Below, one piece after another: positions 38,523-48,258 of a DNA stretch of 64,000 nt. Below the pieces are notes generated by a model that was not told the origin of the DNA, searched no databases, and was given only the letters and a program-made list of their open reading frames with translations. The number at the start of each line of letters is the position of its first letter. The stretch's first letter is position 1. Both the position numbers and the translations under genes were made by a program. This DNA is from Xanthobacteraceae bacterium (lineage in GTDB: Bacteria; Pseudomonadota; Alphaproteobacteria; Rhizobiales; Xanthobacteraceae): positions 1-64,000 of the forward strand of contig JAIENY010000013.1 in assembly GCA_019750915.1 (NCBI GenBank). The letters are read 5' to 3'.

Positions 38523-39973
38523 GGGTTGGTCGCCACGCGTACAAAGGCCACCGCATTCGTATCTCTGTAAATGCGTTTCCAGCCGTCCAGATGATCGAGC
38601 AGTTCTGCTGCAGGCGTTGATGGCGCGAGCAATGCGGAATCGATTCGGTAGGCTTTCAGAAGATCCAGAAAGCCGTCGACGCTTTTGAGCTGGAGCGCAT
38701 GATAGTAGGTCAGCCCGAATTTCTCACCATAGAGCTCGGCGCGGCCGTCGATGAAAACGGGGATTCCCCGCCAGATCATGTAGCCGCCAAATGGGAGATC
38801 GTTAAGCGTACGTGCAGCGCCTGCGCTTTGCAGCGCGGAGATGGCCGCCTCTGGCGATTGCTCGGCGGGTGGAGAGTAGCCGCGGCCAATTGCGAGAGCG
38901 CAGGTTGCGACTCCGGCAACGGCAAGCGCGCAGATAAGCGGCAAGACACGAACGGACGGATATGCGGAATCAGGATTAAGATTGAAATGCCGCGCCAGAG
39001 GAACCGCAACGATCATCGGCGCCAGGAACGCGAAGATTTCGATGTTCCTGATGTGAGACAGCGCCATGAACAGCAAGCCCGTCACAATCAGCGCGCGGGG
39101 CAGCGTGAGCTGGAAGCCGGTGTGGAAAACCGCAGCGAACATGCTCAGCAGCAGCACCAGAAAAAGCGAGCCATGGCTGAAATCGACTGGAGCCCATTCC
39201 GAGATGATGCGCAGAAGGTCACCAAGCGAAAGGATTTTGCCCGCCGCAACGAGCGAGCTCCAGCCATAAGGCGTGATGCAGCACGCAACGAGGGTGAGGA
39301 TAAGGAACAGCGCCCAGTGCAGGGCGAGCTTCGGTTTCGCCGGTCTCTCGGCGGCCCACCAGGCCTCGAACGCAAAGGCGCAAACCAGCACAATCCCGAA
39401 AACAAATCCGCCATGGAGATTTGCCCACAGCGTGATGATCGGCAACAGCCAAAAGGATGGAGTCTTGCGCCGTTCGACCGCAGACAGCAGGCCATGCGTC
39501 CAGATCATCATCACCGGAAGCGCGATGATATGGGGGCGGGCGAGGACGTGTGACGCCGACAACGAAAACGCGACCAGCGCCGTGCTGACGGCATATGTCG
39601 AAGGAATCCGGCGGCTGAGTATCGACACGAGCAGCGCAATGGAAATCGCGGCGCTTCCTGCGGCGAGCGCCACAATGCCGGTCCAGCCCGTCAGCCTGTA
39701 GGCGCCGGCGAAGGTCACTTGCGCCAGCCATGATGAGGACAGCCACGGTTCGCCGTATTTGGTGAAAGAGTAGATGTCGGTGGAAGGCCAGGCGCGATGA
39801 TCGAGGATCCATTGGCCAGCGGCGATCTGCCAGAACGTATCGGAATCGCCCAGAAGGCGGCTGCCGTTCATCATCAGGAGCAGATACACACCCACGCCGG
39901 CCCAGAGCCAGGCTGGCCCGAGCGAAACCGCAAAGCCCTTCTCGTGCTTGACGATGTCAGTGACGGTGGTCAT
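38519..39973 (-). CDS. Multi-spanning membrane protein, possible GT-C-type glycosyltransferase
   Basis: 484 residues with about ten to eleven membrane helices and a soluble C-terminal domain of about 110 residues. The first loop has an acidic motif, LLGDSDTFWQIAAGQWILDH, then STDIYSFTKYGEPW, as in GT-C enzymes, where an Asp in the first loop is catalytic. The C-terminal part (PFGGYMIWRGIPVFIDGRAE) resembles the tail of some unassigned polysaccharide proteins. Role unproven; transfer of a lipid-linked sugar, followed by acylation by the coupled acyltransferase, is a reasonable guess. Confidence 0.7.
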   Translation of the reverse strand: MTTVTDIVKHEKGFAVSLGPAWLWAGVGVYLLLMMNGSRLLGDSDTFWQIAAGQWILDHRAWPSTDIYSFTKYGEPWLSSSWLAQVTFAGAYRLTGWTGIVALAAGSAAISIALLVSILSRRIPSTYAVSTALVAFSLSASHVLARPHIIALPVMMIWTHGLLSAVERRKTPSFWLLPIITLWANLHGGFVFGIVLVCAFAFEAWWAAERPAKPKLALHWALFLILTLVACCITPYGWSSLVAAGKILSLGDLLRIISEWAPVDFSHGSLFLVLLLSMFAAVFHTGFQLTLPRALIVTGLLFMALSHIRNIEIFAFLAPMIVAVPLARHFNLNPDSAYPSVRVLPLICALAVAGVATCALAIGRGYSPPAEQSPEAAISALQSAGAARTLNDLPFGGYMIWRGIPVFIDGRAELYGEKFGLTYYHALQLKSVDGFLDLLKAYRIDSALLAPSTPAAELLDHLDGWKRIYRDTNAVAFVRVATNP

Positions 39974-40151
39974 GAACCCTGTTCCGATAGTCCTTTGACA
40001 GCTATCGGGAGGGCCATAATTTGAAGTAAATCCCGGCGTGCGTTTCCAGGATAACCGGCTTTCTTAACCAACAATTATCCGGGAACTTGCCGGGAATAGC
40101 CGAAGTTCCGGCCCGATCCGTCGATCGAACCGCTGAGCGGCCCATTTCCGG

Positions 40152-41684
40152 CTAATTGCCGGCCATGTGCCGGCCGATATCCGTGAGGTTCGCCTCGCTG
40201 GTGCGCGCCTCATACACGAACTGTCCGTGGAACATCACGACGATCCGGTCGGAGAGTTCGAGAAGTTCGTCGAGATCCTCGCTCACCAGCAGTACGGCGG
40301 CGCCGCGATTGCGCGCGGCCATGATCTCGGCATGGATCTGCGCCACGGCCGCGAAATCCAGACCAAAACAGGGGTTGGCCGCCACCAGCACCTCGACGTT
40401 CGGCCCCAGTTCACGTGCAAGCACCGCGCGCTGGACGTTGCCGCCCGAGAGCGCCGAGATCGGTGTCTCCGGTGATCGCGTCTTGATCTTGTAGCGTTCG
40501 ATTTTCCGGTCGGCGTCCTCAATGAAGGCGGAGCGGTTGAGCCACCATCCACCCCGCGCGAACGGCGCATGATCGAATTCGCGGAATTCAATGTTGTCGG
40601 CGACGCTCATGCTGCCGACGCAGGCGTTCTTCAGCGGCTCTTCCGGAAGCAGCGACATGTGGTGACGACGCATCTCATCGCGAGTCGCGTGATAAGTGTC
40701 GCCGGCGATACGGATTTCTCCGGATGCCGACTCACGCTGTCCCGCCAGTACCTCAACCAGCTGCCGCTGACCGTTGCCGGAGACACCCGCGATGCCGACA
40801 ATCTCTCCGGCCCGAACGGCAAGCGAGGCGTCGTGCACGGCGGTTGCTCCCGCGTCGTCGAGGGCGTTGAGCTTGATCAGTTCGAGGCGCGACACGCCAT
40901 ACTCGCCGGTGCGCTGCGGCTGAACCATGAGCTCTTCGGCGCCGATCATCACACGGGCCATTTCGTCCGGGGTGAGTTCGGCGACTTTGCCCTGACCCGC
41001 GAGCTTGCCGCGGCGCAGGATCGTGACGTCGTCGGCGAAGGCCATGACCTCGCGAAACTTGTGGGTGATCATCAAAATGGTGAGATCGCCTTTCACCACC
41101 ATCGCGCGAAGCAGACCCAGTACCTCGTCGGCTTCAGCCGGTGTCAGCACCGAAGTTGGCTCGTCCAGAATCAGGAATCGTCTTTTCAGATAAAGCTGCT
41201 TGAGTATTTCGCACTTCTGCCGCTCGCCCGCCGAGATCGCGGACACCTTCGAATCCAGCGGCACCTTGAACGGCATCCGGGAGAGAAACTCCTCAAGTTC
41301 GCGCCGTTCCTTTTTCCAGTCGACGACAGCTGGCACGTTATCGCGCGCCAGCACGAGGTTTTCAGCGACCGTCATGGCGGGCACCAGGGTGAAGTGCTGG
41401 TAGACCATGCCGAGCCCGAGCGCGTGCGCGTCCTTCGGGTTTGCGATCGAGCGCTCGTGTCCGCCGACCAGAACGCTGCCCTCGGTCTGGTGATAATAGC
41501 CCATAATGCATTTCACGAGTGTGCTTTTGCCGGCGCCGTTTTCGCCCAGCAGCGCATGAAACGATCCCGGTTGGACCTTAAGCTCGACATTGTCGAGCGC
41601 AAGGAACTCGCCGAAACGCATCGTCATTGCGAGCGCATCGACGCCGAGGGCACCTTCCGGAAGTGGCGTGTCGCCGATAATCAC
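40152..41684 (-). CDS. BMP-type ABC importer, tandem ATPase subunit
   Basis: 510 residues with two ATPase domains, as in sugar and nucleoside (RbsA/NupA-like) importers. First domain: Walker [10 protein letters not shown], signature [12 protein letters not shown], Walker B LILDEPTS. Second domain: Walker A degenerate ([10 protein letters not shown]), signature [11 protein letters not shown]. The GTG start overlaps the stop of the upstream hydrolase gene (GTGA). Last gene of the operon. With the BMP-family binding protein it should power uptake of a nucleoside-like or ureide compound. An alternative ATG lies 19 codons downstream. Confidence 0.92.
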   Translation of the reverse strand: MIIGDTPLPEGALGVDALAMTMRFGEFLALDNVELKVQPGSFHALLGENGAGKSTLVKCIMGYYHQTEGSVLVGGHERSIANPKDAHALGLGMVYQHFTLVPAMTVAENLVLARDNVPAVVDWKKERRELEEFLSRMPFKVPLDSKVSAISAGERQKCEILKQLYLKRRFLILDEPTSVLTPAEADEVLGLLRAMVVKGDLTILMITHKFREVMAFADDVTILRRGKLAGQGKVAELTPDEMARVMIGAEELMVQPQRTGEYGVSRLELIKLNALDDAGATAVHDASLAVRAGEIVGIAGVSGNGQRQLVEVLAGQRESASGEIRIAGDTYHATRDEMRRHHMSLLPEEPLKNACVGSMSVADNIEFREFDHAPFARGGWWLNRSAFIEDADRKIERYKIKTRSPETPISALSGGNVQRAVLARELGPNVEVLVAANPCFGLDFAAVAQIHAEIMAARNRGAAVLLVSEDLDELLELSDRIVVMFHGQFVYEARTSEANLTDIGRHMAGN

Positions 41685-42406
41685 GAGATCGCCTCAATCA
41701 GATCCGACGAAGTTGCCACCGCGCCGAACACACCGCCCTGCATCTTGATCATCTTCAGCGCGTGATCGTGATTGCCCTTGTCGGTCGCGGCGCAGCAATC
41801 CTCGATCAGGACGCATTCGAAACCGCGGTCGTTGGCGTCGCGCATCGTGGTGTGCACGCAGACGTCGGTGGTGATGCCTGTGAGAACGATGTTCTCGATG
41901 CCGCGCAGCCGCAGGATCATTTCAAGGTCGGTGGCGTAGAACGAGCCCTTGCCGGGCTTGTCGATGATCGGCTCGTCGGGAAGGGGAGCGAGGTCGGGAA
42001 TGATCTCCCATCCGGGTTCGCCGCGCACCAGCACCCGGCCGCACGGTCCGGGATCGCCGATCCCGGCGCCGATCTGGCGTGAACGCCAGCGCTTGTTGTC
42101 GGGCAGGTCGGTCAGGTCGGGGCGGTGGCCCTCGCGGGTATGGATAATGTGATAGCCCCGCTTGCGCATCGCGGCGAGCAGCCGCTTGATCGGCTCGATC
42201 GGTGCGCGCGTGAGCGACAGATCATAGCCCATCTTGTCCACATAACCGCCCTCGCCGCAGAAATCCGTTTGCATGTCGATGATGATGAGCGCGGTATTTT
42301 CCGGACGCAGATCGCCATTATAGGGCCATGCATATGGCTCGGACGTGATGTATCGGGTTTCCGGCATCCCGGTCTTCTGCATGATCGTTCTCACGATTGC
42401 GGTCAT
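41681..42406 (-). CDS. biuH: Cysteine hydrolase, probable biuret amidohydrolase
   Basis: 241 residues, isochorismatase-like fold. Catalytic triad: Asp44 in [17 protein letters not shown], Lys150 in [10 protein letters not shown], Cys183 in [13 protein letters not shown]. As I recall it, the Rhizobium biuret hydrolase BiuH has Asp36, Lys142 and Cys175, exactly offset by 8, and long shared stretches ([40 protein letters not shown]). It hydrolyses biuret to allophanate and ammonia. AAGAGGA lies 7 nt before the ATG. Embedded in an ABC importer operon behind a sigma-54 promoter. Triuret hydrolase or a RutB-like enzyme are alternatives. Confidence 0.72.
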   Translation of the reverse strand: MTAIVRTIMQKTGMPETRYITSEPYAWPYNGDLRPENTALIIIDMQTDFCGEGGYVDKMGYDLSLTRAPIEPIKRLLAAMRKRGYHIIHTREGHRPDLTDLPDNKRWRSRQIGAGIGDPGPCGRVLVRGEPGWEIIPDLAPLPDEPIIDKPGKGSFYATDLEMILRLRGIENIVLTGITTDVCVHTTMRDANDRGFECVLIEDCCAATDKGNHDHALKMIKMQGGVFGAVATSSDLIEAIS

Positions 42407-42417
42407 GGTGCGTCCTC

Positions 42418-43344
42418 TTATCGGGTGATCGAGAGTTCAGCGGGGGCGCCGGTCAGCGTGCGTTTCGGCGAACAGGTGATGATCATGATAGCGAGCGTCA
42501 GGAAATACGGTGCGGCGTTAAACAAATGATAGCCCCATGTTACGCCGATCGATTGCAGCGCCGGGCCGAGTGCGGCGGCACCGCCGAACGCCAGTGACGC
42601 CCAGAGGCAAAGCATCGGGTCCCAGCGGGCGAAGATCACCAGCGCCACCGCTGTGACGCCCTGTCCGCTGGAGAGGCCCTCGTTCCAGCTTCCCGGATAG
42701 AACAGCGAGAGGAACGAGCCGCCGACGCCCGCAAGGAAGCCGCCGCACATGGTGGCGCGAAGCCGGATCGCGCCGACCGAATAGCCCATCGCGCGCGCGG
42801 CATCGGCGCTCTCGCCTGCCGTCCTGATCAGAAGGCCCCATCGCGTGGTCCGGAACGCCCAGAGCAGCACGGGCGCAAGGACAATGCCGATGATAAACAG
42901 CACATTCACCTGCAAAGCGGAGCGTACCTGAGAAATGTTGCTCCACCATCCGAAGTCGATCGCCGGCAGGCGAGCCGCCGTCGGTTCGATCAACGGCTTG
43001 CCAAGGAAGAAGGCCAGACCGGTGCCGAACAGCATCAGCGCGATGCCGACGGCGATGTCGTTGACTTTCGGCAACGAGCAGATTCCAGCATGGAGCGCGC
43101 CGAGTAACGCTCCGGAGAGTCCGGCGGCAAGGACGCCGAGCCAGGGCGATCCGGTCAGATAGGATATGCCATAGGCGCTCATCGCGCCCATCACCAATGT
43201 GCCTTCGAGGCCAAGATTGATGCGGCCGCTGCGCTCGGTGATGCATTCGCCAAGACTGACGAACAGGAACGGCGTGCTGATGCGGATGGCGCCGCCAATC
43301 ACCGCGATCGGGACCGTCCAAAGACCAAGTGATCCATCCGCCAT
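42418..43344 (-). CDS. BMP-type ABC importer, permease 2
   Basis: 308 residues from the ATG at 43344, whose first base overlaps the stop of permease 1. About nine membrane helices of the BPD_transp_2 family (RbsC/NupQ-like), with the conserved [17 protein letters not shown] near residue 40 and the late [12 protein letters not shown]. It forms the channel with permease 1. Ends 12 nt before the hydrolase gene. Confidence 0.92.
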   Translation of the reverse strand: MADGSLGLWTVPIAVIGGAIRISTPFLFVSLGECITERSGRINLGLEGTLVMGAMSAYGISYLTGSPWLGVLAAGLSGALLGALHAGICSLPKVNDIAVGIALMLFGTGLAFFLGKPLIEPTAARLPAIDFGWWSNISQVRSALQVNVLFIIGIVLAPVLLWAFRTTRWGLLIRTAGESADAARAMGYSVGAIRLRATMCGGFLAGVGGSFLSLFYPGSWNEGLSSGQGVTAVALVIFARWDPMLCLWASLAFGGAAALGPALQSIGVTWGYHLFNAAPYFLTLAIMIITCSPKRTLTGAPAELSITR

Positions 43345-44453
43345 CAGCTCTTGCCTTTCAGAAAGGGAATTCGTCCATATAGCGAGTCGCTCGCGAGTAC
43401 CGCGATGAAGATGATGCCCTGAAGCACCAGTACCGATGCGTCCGGCAGGTCGAGCCGGCGCTGCAGCAGACCGCCGCTGGCGTTGATGCCGCCGAGCAGG
43501 ATCGCGACCGGAATGACGGCCAGCGGATTTTGCCGCGCAAGGAATGCGACAAGAATGCCGGTAAAGCCGTAGCCAACCGCGAGATTGGCGTTGGCGCGGC
43601 CCTGCACCGCCGCGACTTCGACAGTTCCGGCAAGACCGGCGGCGGCTCCCGCGAGGAAACAGGTGATCAGGATCAGCTTGCCGACGCCGAGGCCGACAAT
43701 CTTCGCCGCGCGGATATTTCCACCCGCGACGCGTGCCGCGAATCCGAACACCGTGTGATAGATCAGGATGTAGGAGGCAATGGCGGCCACGATTCCGAAC
43801 ACCAGACCCCAATGCACCTCCGTTCCGGGGATCATTCCAATCATGTTCGCCGCGCCAATTTCGCGCGTGGACGGCTTGTTAAGACTGGTCGGATCACGCA
43901 TCGGCCCTTCGACCAGATGGTTGAGCAGCGCGGCGGCGAGGTAGACCAGCAGAAGGCTGGAGATTGTTTCGTTGACGCCGCGATACTGACGCAGCGCGCC
44001 GGATATCACGATCCACAGGCCGCCGCCGATCATGCCGGCACAGATCATCGCGACCTGAACCACCAGCGATGGCGCGGAGGGGATTGCAAGCGCCGCACTG
44101 GTCGCGGCCAGCGCGCCAATCAGCAGCGCGCCTTCACCGCCGATGATCACCATGCCGAGTTGCGCTGGCAACGCCGTGCATAATGCCGTCAGGATAAGGG
44201 GCGCCGCCCGCGACAGCGTGTTCTGCCATGAGAACCAGGTGCCGAACGCGCCCTTGTACATGTAGTAATAAAGGTCGAGCGGATTTTTACCGAACGAGGC
44301 GACGAATACGCCGAACACGACGAGGGCCGCGGCAAGCGCGGCCACCGGAATGACGATGTATTCAATCGCCTCGCCATGGCGTTGGCGAACGCTCAGCCTT
44401 GCCGGACGGGAGGTTGCGTCCCCCAACGCAGGTTCGCCAACGCCGCTGGTCAT
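43344..44453 (-). CDS. BMP-type ABC importer, permease 1
   Basis: 369 residues, with a cytoplasmic N-terminal tail of about 30 residues and about ten membrane helices. Family motifs: ALPAQLGMVIIGGEGALLIG, YRGVNETISSLLLVYLAAAL and NLAVGYGFTGILVAFLAR. This is the NupP-like partner that pairs with the second permease. Its ATG overlaps the binding-protein stop (ATGA), so the operon is translationally coupled. Confidence 0.92.
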   Translation of the reverse strand: MTSGVGEPALGDATSRPARLSVRQRHGEAIEYIVIPVAALAAALVVFGVFVASFGKNPLDLYYYMYKGAFGTWFSWQNTLSRAAPLILTALCTALPAQLGMVIIGGEGALLIGALAATSAALAIPSAPSLVVQVAMICAGMIGGGLWIVISGALRQYRGVNETISSLLLVYLAAALLNHLVEGPMRDPTSLNKPSTREIGAANMIGMIPGTEVHWGLVFGIVAAIASYILIYHTVFGFAARVAGGNIRAAKIVGLGVGKLILITCFLAGAAAGLAGTVEVAAVQGRANANLAVGYGFTGILVAFLARQNPLAVIPVAILLGGINASGGLLQRRLDLPDASVLVLQGIIFIAVLASDSLYGRIPFLKGKS

Positions 44454-45559
44454 GCTGTAGCTCCGATCACGCCTTCGACAAGGTAATCCATTTTTTCAAG
44501 TTCGGTGTCGGTCTGGCCATGTGCGATGCCCGAGGCGATCACGGTGTTGCCCTTGTTGTCCTTGATTGGTCCTTTGAAGATCGTGTAAGCGCCCGCGATC
44601 AGCTGCGCCTTGACGTCGTCGGCCTGCTTGCGGGCGGCTTCGGACACCATCGGGCCATATGGCGAGACCTTGACGATTTCTTCCTTCAAACCGCCGCGGA
44701 AGAAGTTTGGAATGCCCTGTCCGCTTGCGATCATTTTGAGGAATTTCGGATACAGAACTTCCCAGTTCCATTCCGCGCCTGTCAGGTAAGCCTGCGGTGC
44801 CAGCGGCGCCTGGTTGACGTGATAGCCGCACACCATCGCGCCGCGCTTGGCCGCGTTCTCCACCATCGTCTTCGGACCGTCGACGTGGCAGGTCAGGACA
44901 TCGACGCCCTGATCGATCAGGCTGTTGGTGGCTTCGGCTTCCTTCACCGGCATCGACCAGTCGCCGGTGAAGATCACCTGCGTGGTCGCCTTGGGATTGG
45001 CGAGGCGGGCGCCGAGCGTAAACGCGTTGATGTTGCGCAGAACCTGCGGAATGGGTTTCGCGGCGACAAAGCCGAGCTTGCCGGATTTGGTCGAGTGACC
45101 GGCGACGATGCCCGAGATGAATTGCGCTTCGTCGATATAGCCGAAATAGCTGCCGGCGTTCTTCGGGTCTTTGTCGGTCCACAGACCGCCGCAGTGTTCG
45201 AACCGGACCGCGGGATACTTGGCTGCGGTCTTGAGGACATGCGGATTGTAGTAGCCGAACGAGGTCGGGAAAATCAGCGTCGCCCCGTCGAGATTGATCA
45301 TCGACTCCATCGTTTTTTCAACGGCGTCGGTCTCCGGAACCTTCTCTTCTTCGACAACCTTGATGCCAGGCAGGGACTTCAATGCGGCGGCGCCCTGCGC
45401 ATGCGCCTGATTGTAGCCGTAGTCGTCCCGCGAGCCGACATAGATGAAACCAATCGTCGTCGTTGCCGCTGCGGCCGTCCGCGCGCCAAACGTCGAGCCG
45501 AATGTCAGTGCCGCGCCTCCCTGTAAAAGATGCCTTCTTGAAATTTTTGAGAAATCCAT
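44450..45559 (-). CDS. BMP-family ABC substrate-binding protein
   Basis: 369 residues from the ATG at 45559, preceded by GGAGCA. The N-terminus SKISRRHLLQGGAALTFG is a twin-arginine signal, so the protein is probably exported folded. The mature part is a BMP (PnrA/Med-like) binding protein: TIGFIYVGSRDDYGYNQAHA, YFGYIDEAQFISGIVAGHST, DVLTCHVDGPKTMVENAAKR. BMP proteins bind purine nucleosides or related N-rich compounds. First gene of the operon, 61 nt behind a predicted sigma-54 start site. Confidence 0.93.
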   Translation of the reverse strand: MDFSKISRRHLLQGGAALTFGSTFGARTAAAATTTIGFIYVGSRDDYGYNQAHAQGAAALKSLPGIKVVEEEKVPETDAVEKTMESMINLDGATLIFPTSFGYYNPHVLKTAAKYPAVRFEHCGGLWTDKDPKNAGSYFGYIDEAQFISGIVAGHSTKSGKLGFVAAKPIPQVLRNINAFTLGARLANPKATTQVIFTGDWSMPVKEAEATNSLIDQGVDVLTCHVDGPKTMVENAAKRGAMVCGYHVNQAPLAPQAYLTGAEWNWEVLYPKFLKMIASGQGIPNFFRGGLKEEIVKVSPYGPMVSEAARKQADDVKAQLIAGAYTIFKGPIKDNKGNTVIASGIAHGQTDTELEKMDYLVEGVIGATA

Positions 45560-45630
45560 TGGGTTGCTCCTGTGAGCGGACACTCCGCCGTACTGATGGG
45601 CGGCCTGAAACGGCGCCCGGAGCACAAAAT

Positions 45631-45646
45631 GGCAAGCGCTGTGCCA
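45631..45646 (-). promoter_or_regulatory. Sigma-54 (RpoN) promoter of the BMP/hydrolase operon
   Basis: On the minus strand the site reads TGGCACAGCGCTTGCC, with invariant GG and GC exactly 10 bases apart and full TGGCAC and TTGC blocks (consensus TGGCACG-N4-TTGC). It predicts a start near 45620 and a leader of about 60 nt before the binding-protein ATG. Sigma-54 with NtrC is the usual nitrogen-starvation route. Confidence 0.75.
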
Positions 45647-45721
45647 CAGGCTGTATTTTGAGCACGCGCGACTTAAGCGGTTGAATCGTTGTTATTATTT
45701 TGCGTGTGCAAACCTTAGGCA

Positions 45722-45736
45722 GGGCATCGTCTGCCC
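45722..45736. promoter_or_regulatory. Inverted repeat upstream of the sigma-54 promoter
   Basis: GGGCA-TCGTC-TGCCC is a perfect 5+5 palindrome about 75-90 bp upstream of the -24 element, a normal distance for an enhancer-binding activator. It does not match the NtrC consensus well, so a local activator is possible. Confidence 0.3.
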
Positions 45737-46050
45737 GCGGACCGGGCCGAATTTTTGGATTGGATGCAACAAACATCAGCGCCAGTGTCGGGTGTCTCAA
45801 TTTGTGAGGCAGACTTGCCGTGGCTTGGCATGCGGCATCGGAATATTTTGTCCCGCAGGAATTTCGGTTGTCGCACGCCGCATGGACCAGCGCCGCTTCC
45901 CGACGGATTTTGCGCCGCGCAGATCAGTCGTGCTGATCGGCACGACGTTTTTGTGAGTTGGCCTGATGATTGATTTTGATACCGATGTCACTCGGCCAGC
46001 GATGCGAAAGCCGGAGCTTCACGATAACCAGTGATGTTTGGGAGGATGGC

Positions 46051-46125
46051 TGGTGCTGCCAGACAGGATTGAACTGTCGACCTCTCCATTACCAATGGAG
46101 TGCTCTACCACTGAGCTACGGCAGC
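46051..46125 (-). tRNA. tRNA-Thr (anticodon GGT)
   Basis: 75 nt including the encoded CCA. The cloverleaf folds fully: acceptor GCTGCCG with TGGCAGC (one G-T pair), D arm GCTC/GAGC, anticodon stem CTCCA/TGGAG around TTGGTAA, T arm GACAG/CTGTC with TTCAATC. GGT decodes ACC and ACT. Confidence 0.97.
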
Positions 46126-46374
46126 GAACGCCAGATGTGGAACGCCAATCATACCAGACTATGGCCGGTCGCGAAGGAATCGGCCGAGAAGCCCTGTCAG
46201 GCGCGCGTTCATTGCCACAACGAGGACGAGGGTGCAAGCGGGACCGCCGCCCCGGCCGTAAAAGCCCTTTTCAGCGGCGATTGGTCCATTTAAGCCAATC
46301 CGTGTAATGACTTGTCATCCCCGTGAGGCTCGTTTGTGATAGCGGCGGGGCCATGTGGGTGCAAATCTGACGAT

Positions 46375-48243
46375 ATGAGCGACGACACCAGCCGCGAGCA
46401 GGACCGCAAAGCACGTCTCGGCACGGCGCTGCGTGAAAATCTCAAGCGCCGCAAATCACAAGCCAAGGGCCGGGCCGGTCGGCCCGTTATCACGCCGGAG
46501 GACGACATGAGCCTGCAGGACAATGCCGCCGCGATGGGCGAGGAGAGTCTCGAGGGGGAAGCCGTCCCGCTGGCGCGCTCCGGGTTGTTTCCCCGGTTCC
46601 CGCAGATGTTCCCGGAACTGACGCCCTCCGAGATCGACCGCATGCGCGGATTTGGCGGCGAACAGACCTTCGCTGCCGGCGATGCCCTGTTCACGGCAGG
46701 CGTAAAAAGCCAAGGCATGTTCGTCATTCTTGCCGGATGCGTGGCAGTGACCCAGCGCGACGGCCTTGGCCGCGTTGTTCCAATCATCGAGCAGCACGCC
46801 GGGCAGTTTCTGGCCGAGATCAACCAGTTGTCCGGCCGGCCGGCGCTGGTGGATGGCCGCGCGACAACCAAGGTTCAGGCGCTGGTGATCCCGACCGAGA
46901 AATTGCGCGCGCTTCTGATCGCCGAGGCCGAGCTCGGCGAGCGCATCATGCGTGCGCTGATCCTGCGCCGGGTCGGGCTCATTCAGTCGGCGGCCAGCGG
47001 CCCGGTGCTGATCGGTCCGCCCGCAGCCAGCGGCACCACGCGGCTTCAGGCGTTCCTGTCGCGCAACGGTTATCCTTATCATCTGCTCGACCCGGCAACG
47101 GACAAGGACGCCCGCGATCTCGTGGAGCGCCACAATCCGCAGCCGGACGAATGGCCGCTGGTGGTTTGCCCCGATGGCAGCGTTCTGCGTAACCCGCGTG
47201 AAAACGATCTCGCCCGCGCGATGGGAATGATCGGCCGCGCCGCACAGAGCAAGCTCTATGATGTCGTCGTGGTCGGGGCCGGGCCTGCAGGTCTTTCGAC
47301 CGCGGTCTATGCCGCGTCGGAGGGGCTGTCGGTCGCGGTGCTCGACATGCGCGCCTTCGGCGGCCAGGCCGGTGCGAGCGCGCGGATCGAAAACTATTTC
47401 GGATTCCCGACAGGTATTTCCGGTCTTGCCCTGACGGCGCGCGCGTTCAATCAGGCTCAGAAATTCGGCGCCGAGATGATGATCCCTGTCGAGGTCAAGC
47501 ATCTCGAATGCGGCCGCAGCGATGGCTATTTTGCGCTGGATATCGAAGGAGACGAGCAGGTGCTGGCGCGCTCGGTGGTGATCGCAAGCGGCGCGCGCTA
47601 TCGTCATCCGGCAATCAAGAATCTCGAAATGTTCGAGGGGCGTGGCGTCTGGTACTGGGCCTCTCCGATCGAGGCCAAGCTGTGCGCCGATCAGGACGTC
47701 ATCCTGGTGGGCGGTGGCAACTCCGCCGGGCAGGCGGCCGTATTTCTCTCCGCCCACGCAAGAAAAGTCCGGATGCTGATCCGTGGCGACGGGCTTGCGG
47801 CCACGATGTCGCGCTATCTGATCGACCGCATCGCGGCTGCGCCGAATATCGAACTGCTGACTCAGACCGAGATCGTCGAACTCGAAGGCTCCGCCGATTC
47901 CGGCCTTCAGCACGTGCATTGGCGCAACCGCAACACCGGCGATACCGATGGCGCCGATGTCCGCAACGTGTTCATGTTCATCGGCGCCGATCCTGCGACG
48001 GCATGGCTGACCGACTGCGGCGTGAAACTCGATCGCCACGGCTTTGTCATTACGGGCGGTCGATCGGAAAGAGATCCGGACCAAAGGAGCGCACTGCTTG
48101 AAACGTGTGTGCGCGGCGTGTTTGCGGTGGGCGATGTGCGTGCCGGTTCCGTCAAACGCGTGGGAGGCGCGATCGGTGAAGGTGCGCAGGTCGTCGCCGC
48201 GTTGCATGCTTATCTTGATGAGATGTCGCCGCCCGCGCGCTGA
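46375..48243 (+). CDS. Cyclic-nucleotide-binding domain fused to a thioredoxin-reductase-like flavoprotein
   Basis: 622 residues from the ATG at 46375. Order: a basic tail (residues 1-50, LGTALRENLKRRKSQAKGRA), a cNMP-binding domain (about 75-200, LFTAGVKSQGMFVILAG), a glutaredoxin-like module without cysteines (205-285), then FAD (VVVGAGPAGLSTAVYA) and NAD(P)H (VGGGNSAGQAAVFL) domains. Where thioredoxin reductase has CATC, this has WYWASPIEAKLC, so classic disulfide reduction is not expected. The end (RAGSVKRVGGAIGEGAQVVA) is of the reductase family. A UBP zinc-finger gene follows by 15 nt. Substrate unknown. Confidence 0.88.
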   Translation: MSDDTSREQDRKARLGTALRENLKRRKSQAKGRAGRPVITPEDDMSLQDNAAAMGEESLEGEAVPLARSGLFPRFPQMFPELTPSEIDRMRGFGGEQTFAAGDALFTAGVKSQGMFVILAGCVAVTQRDGLGRVVPIIEQHAGQFLAEINQLSGRPALVDGRATTKVQALVIPTEKLRALLIAEAELGERIMRALILRRVGLIQSAASGPVLIGPPAASGTTRLQAFLSRNGYPYHLLDPATDKDARDLVERHNPQPDEWPLVVCPDGSVLRNPRENDLARAMGMIGRAAQSKLYDVVVVGAGPAGLSTAVYAASEGLSVAVLDMRAFGGQAGASARIENYFGFPTGISGLALTARAFNQAQKFGAEMMIPVEVKHLECGRSDGYFALDIEGDEQVLARSVVIASGARYRHPAIKNLEMFEGRGVWYWASPIEAKLCADQDVILVGGGNSAGQAAVFLSAHARKVRMLIRGDGLAATMSRYLIDRIAAAPNIELLTQTEIVELEGSADSGLQHVHWRNRNTGDTDGADVRNVFMFIGADPATAWLTDCGVKLDRHGFVITGGRSERDPDQRSALLETCVRGVFAVGDVRAGSVKRVGGAIGEGAQVVAALHAYLDEMSPPAR

Positions 48244-48258
48244 CCAAGGGAGGGGTTC

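Larger units (their letters stand above)
45560..46050. other. Regulatory region upstream of the BMP/hydrolase operon
   Basis: No gene supported over about 490 bp. It holds the sigma-54 promoter and an upstream inverted repeat (separate entries). A weak small hairpin near 45901-45945 (repeated TGATCGGCACGAC-like blocks) is noted without function. The other end abuts tRNA-Thr. Confidence 0.6.
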
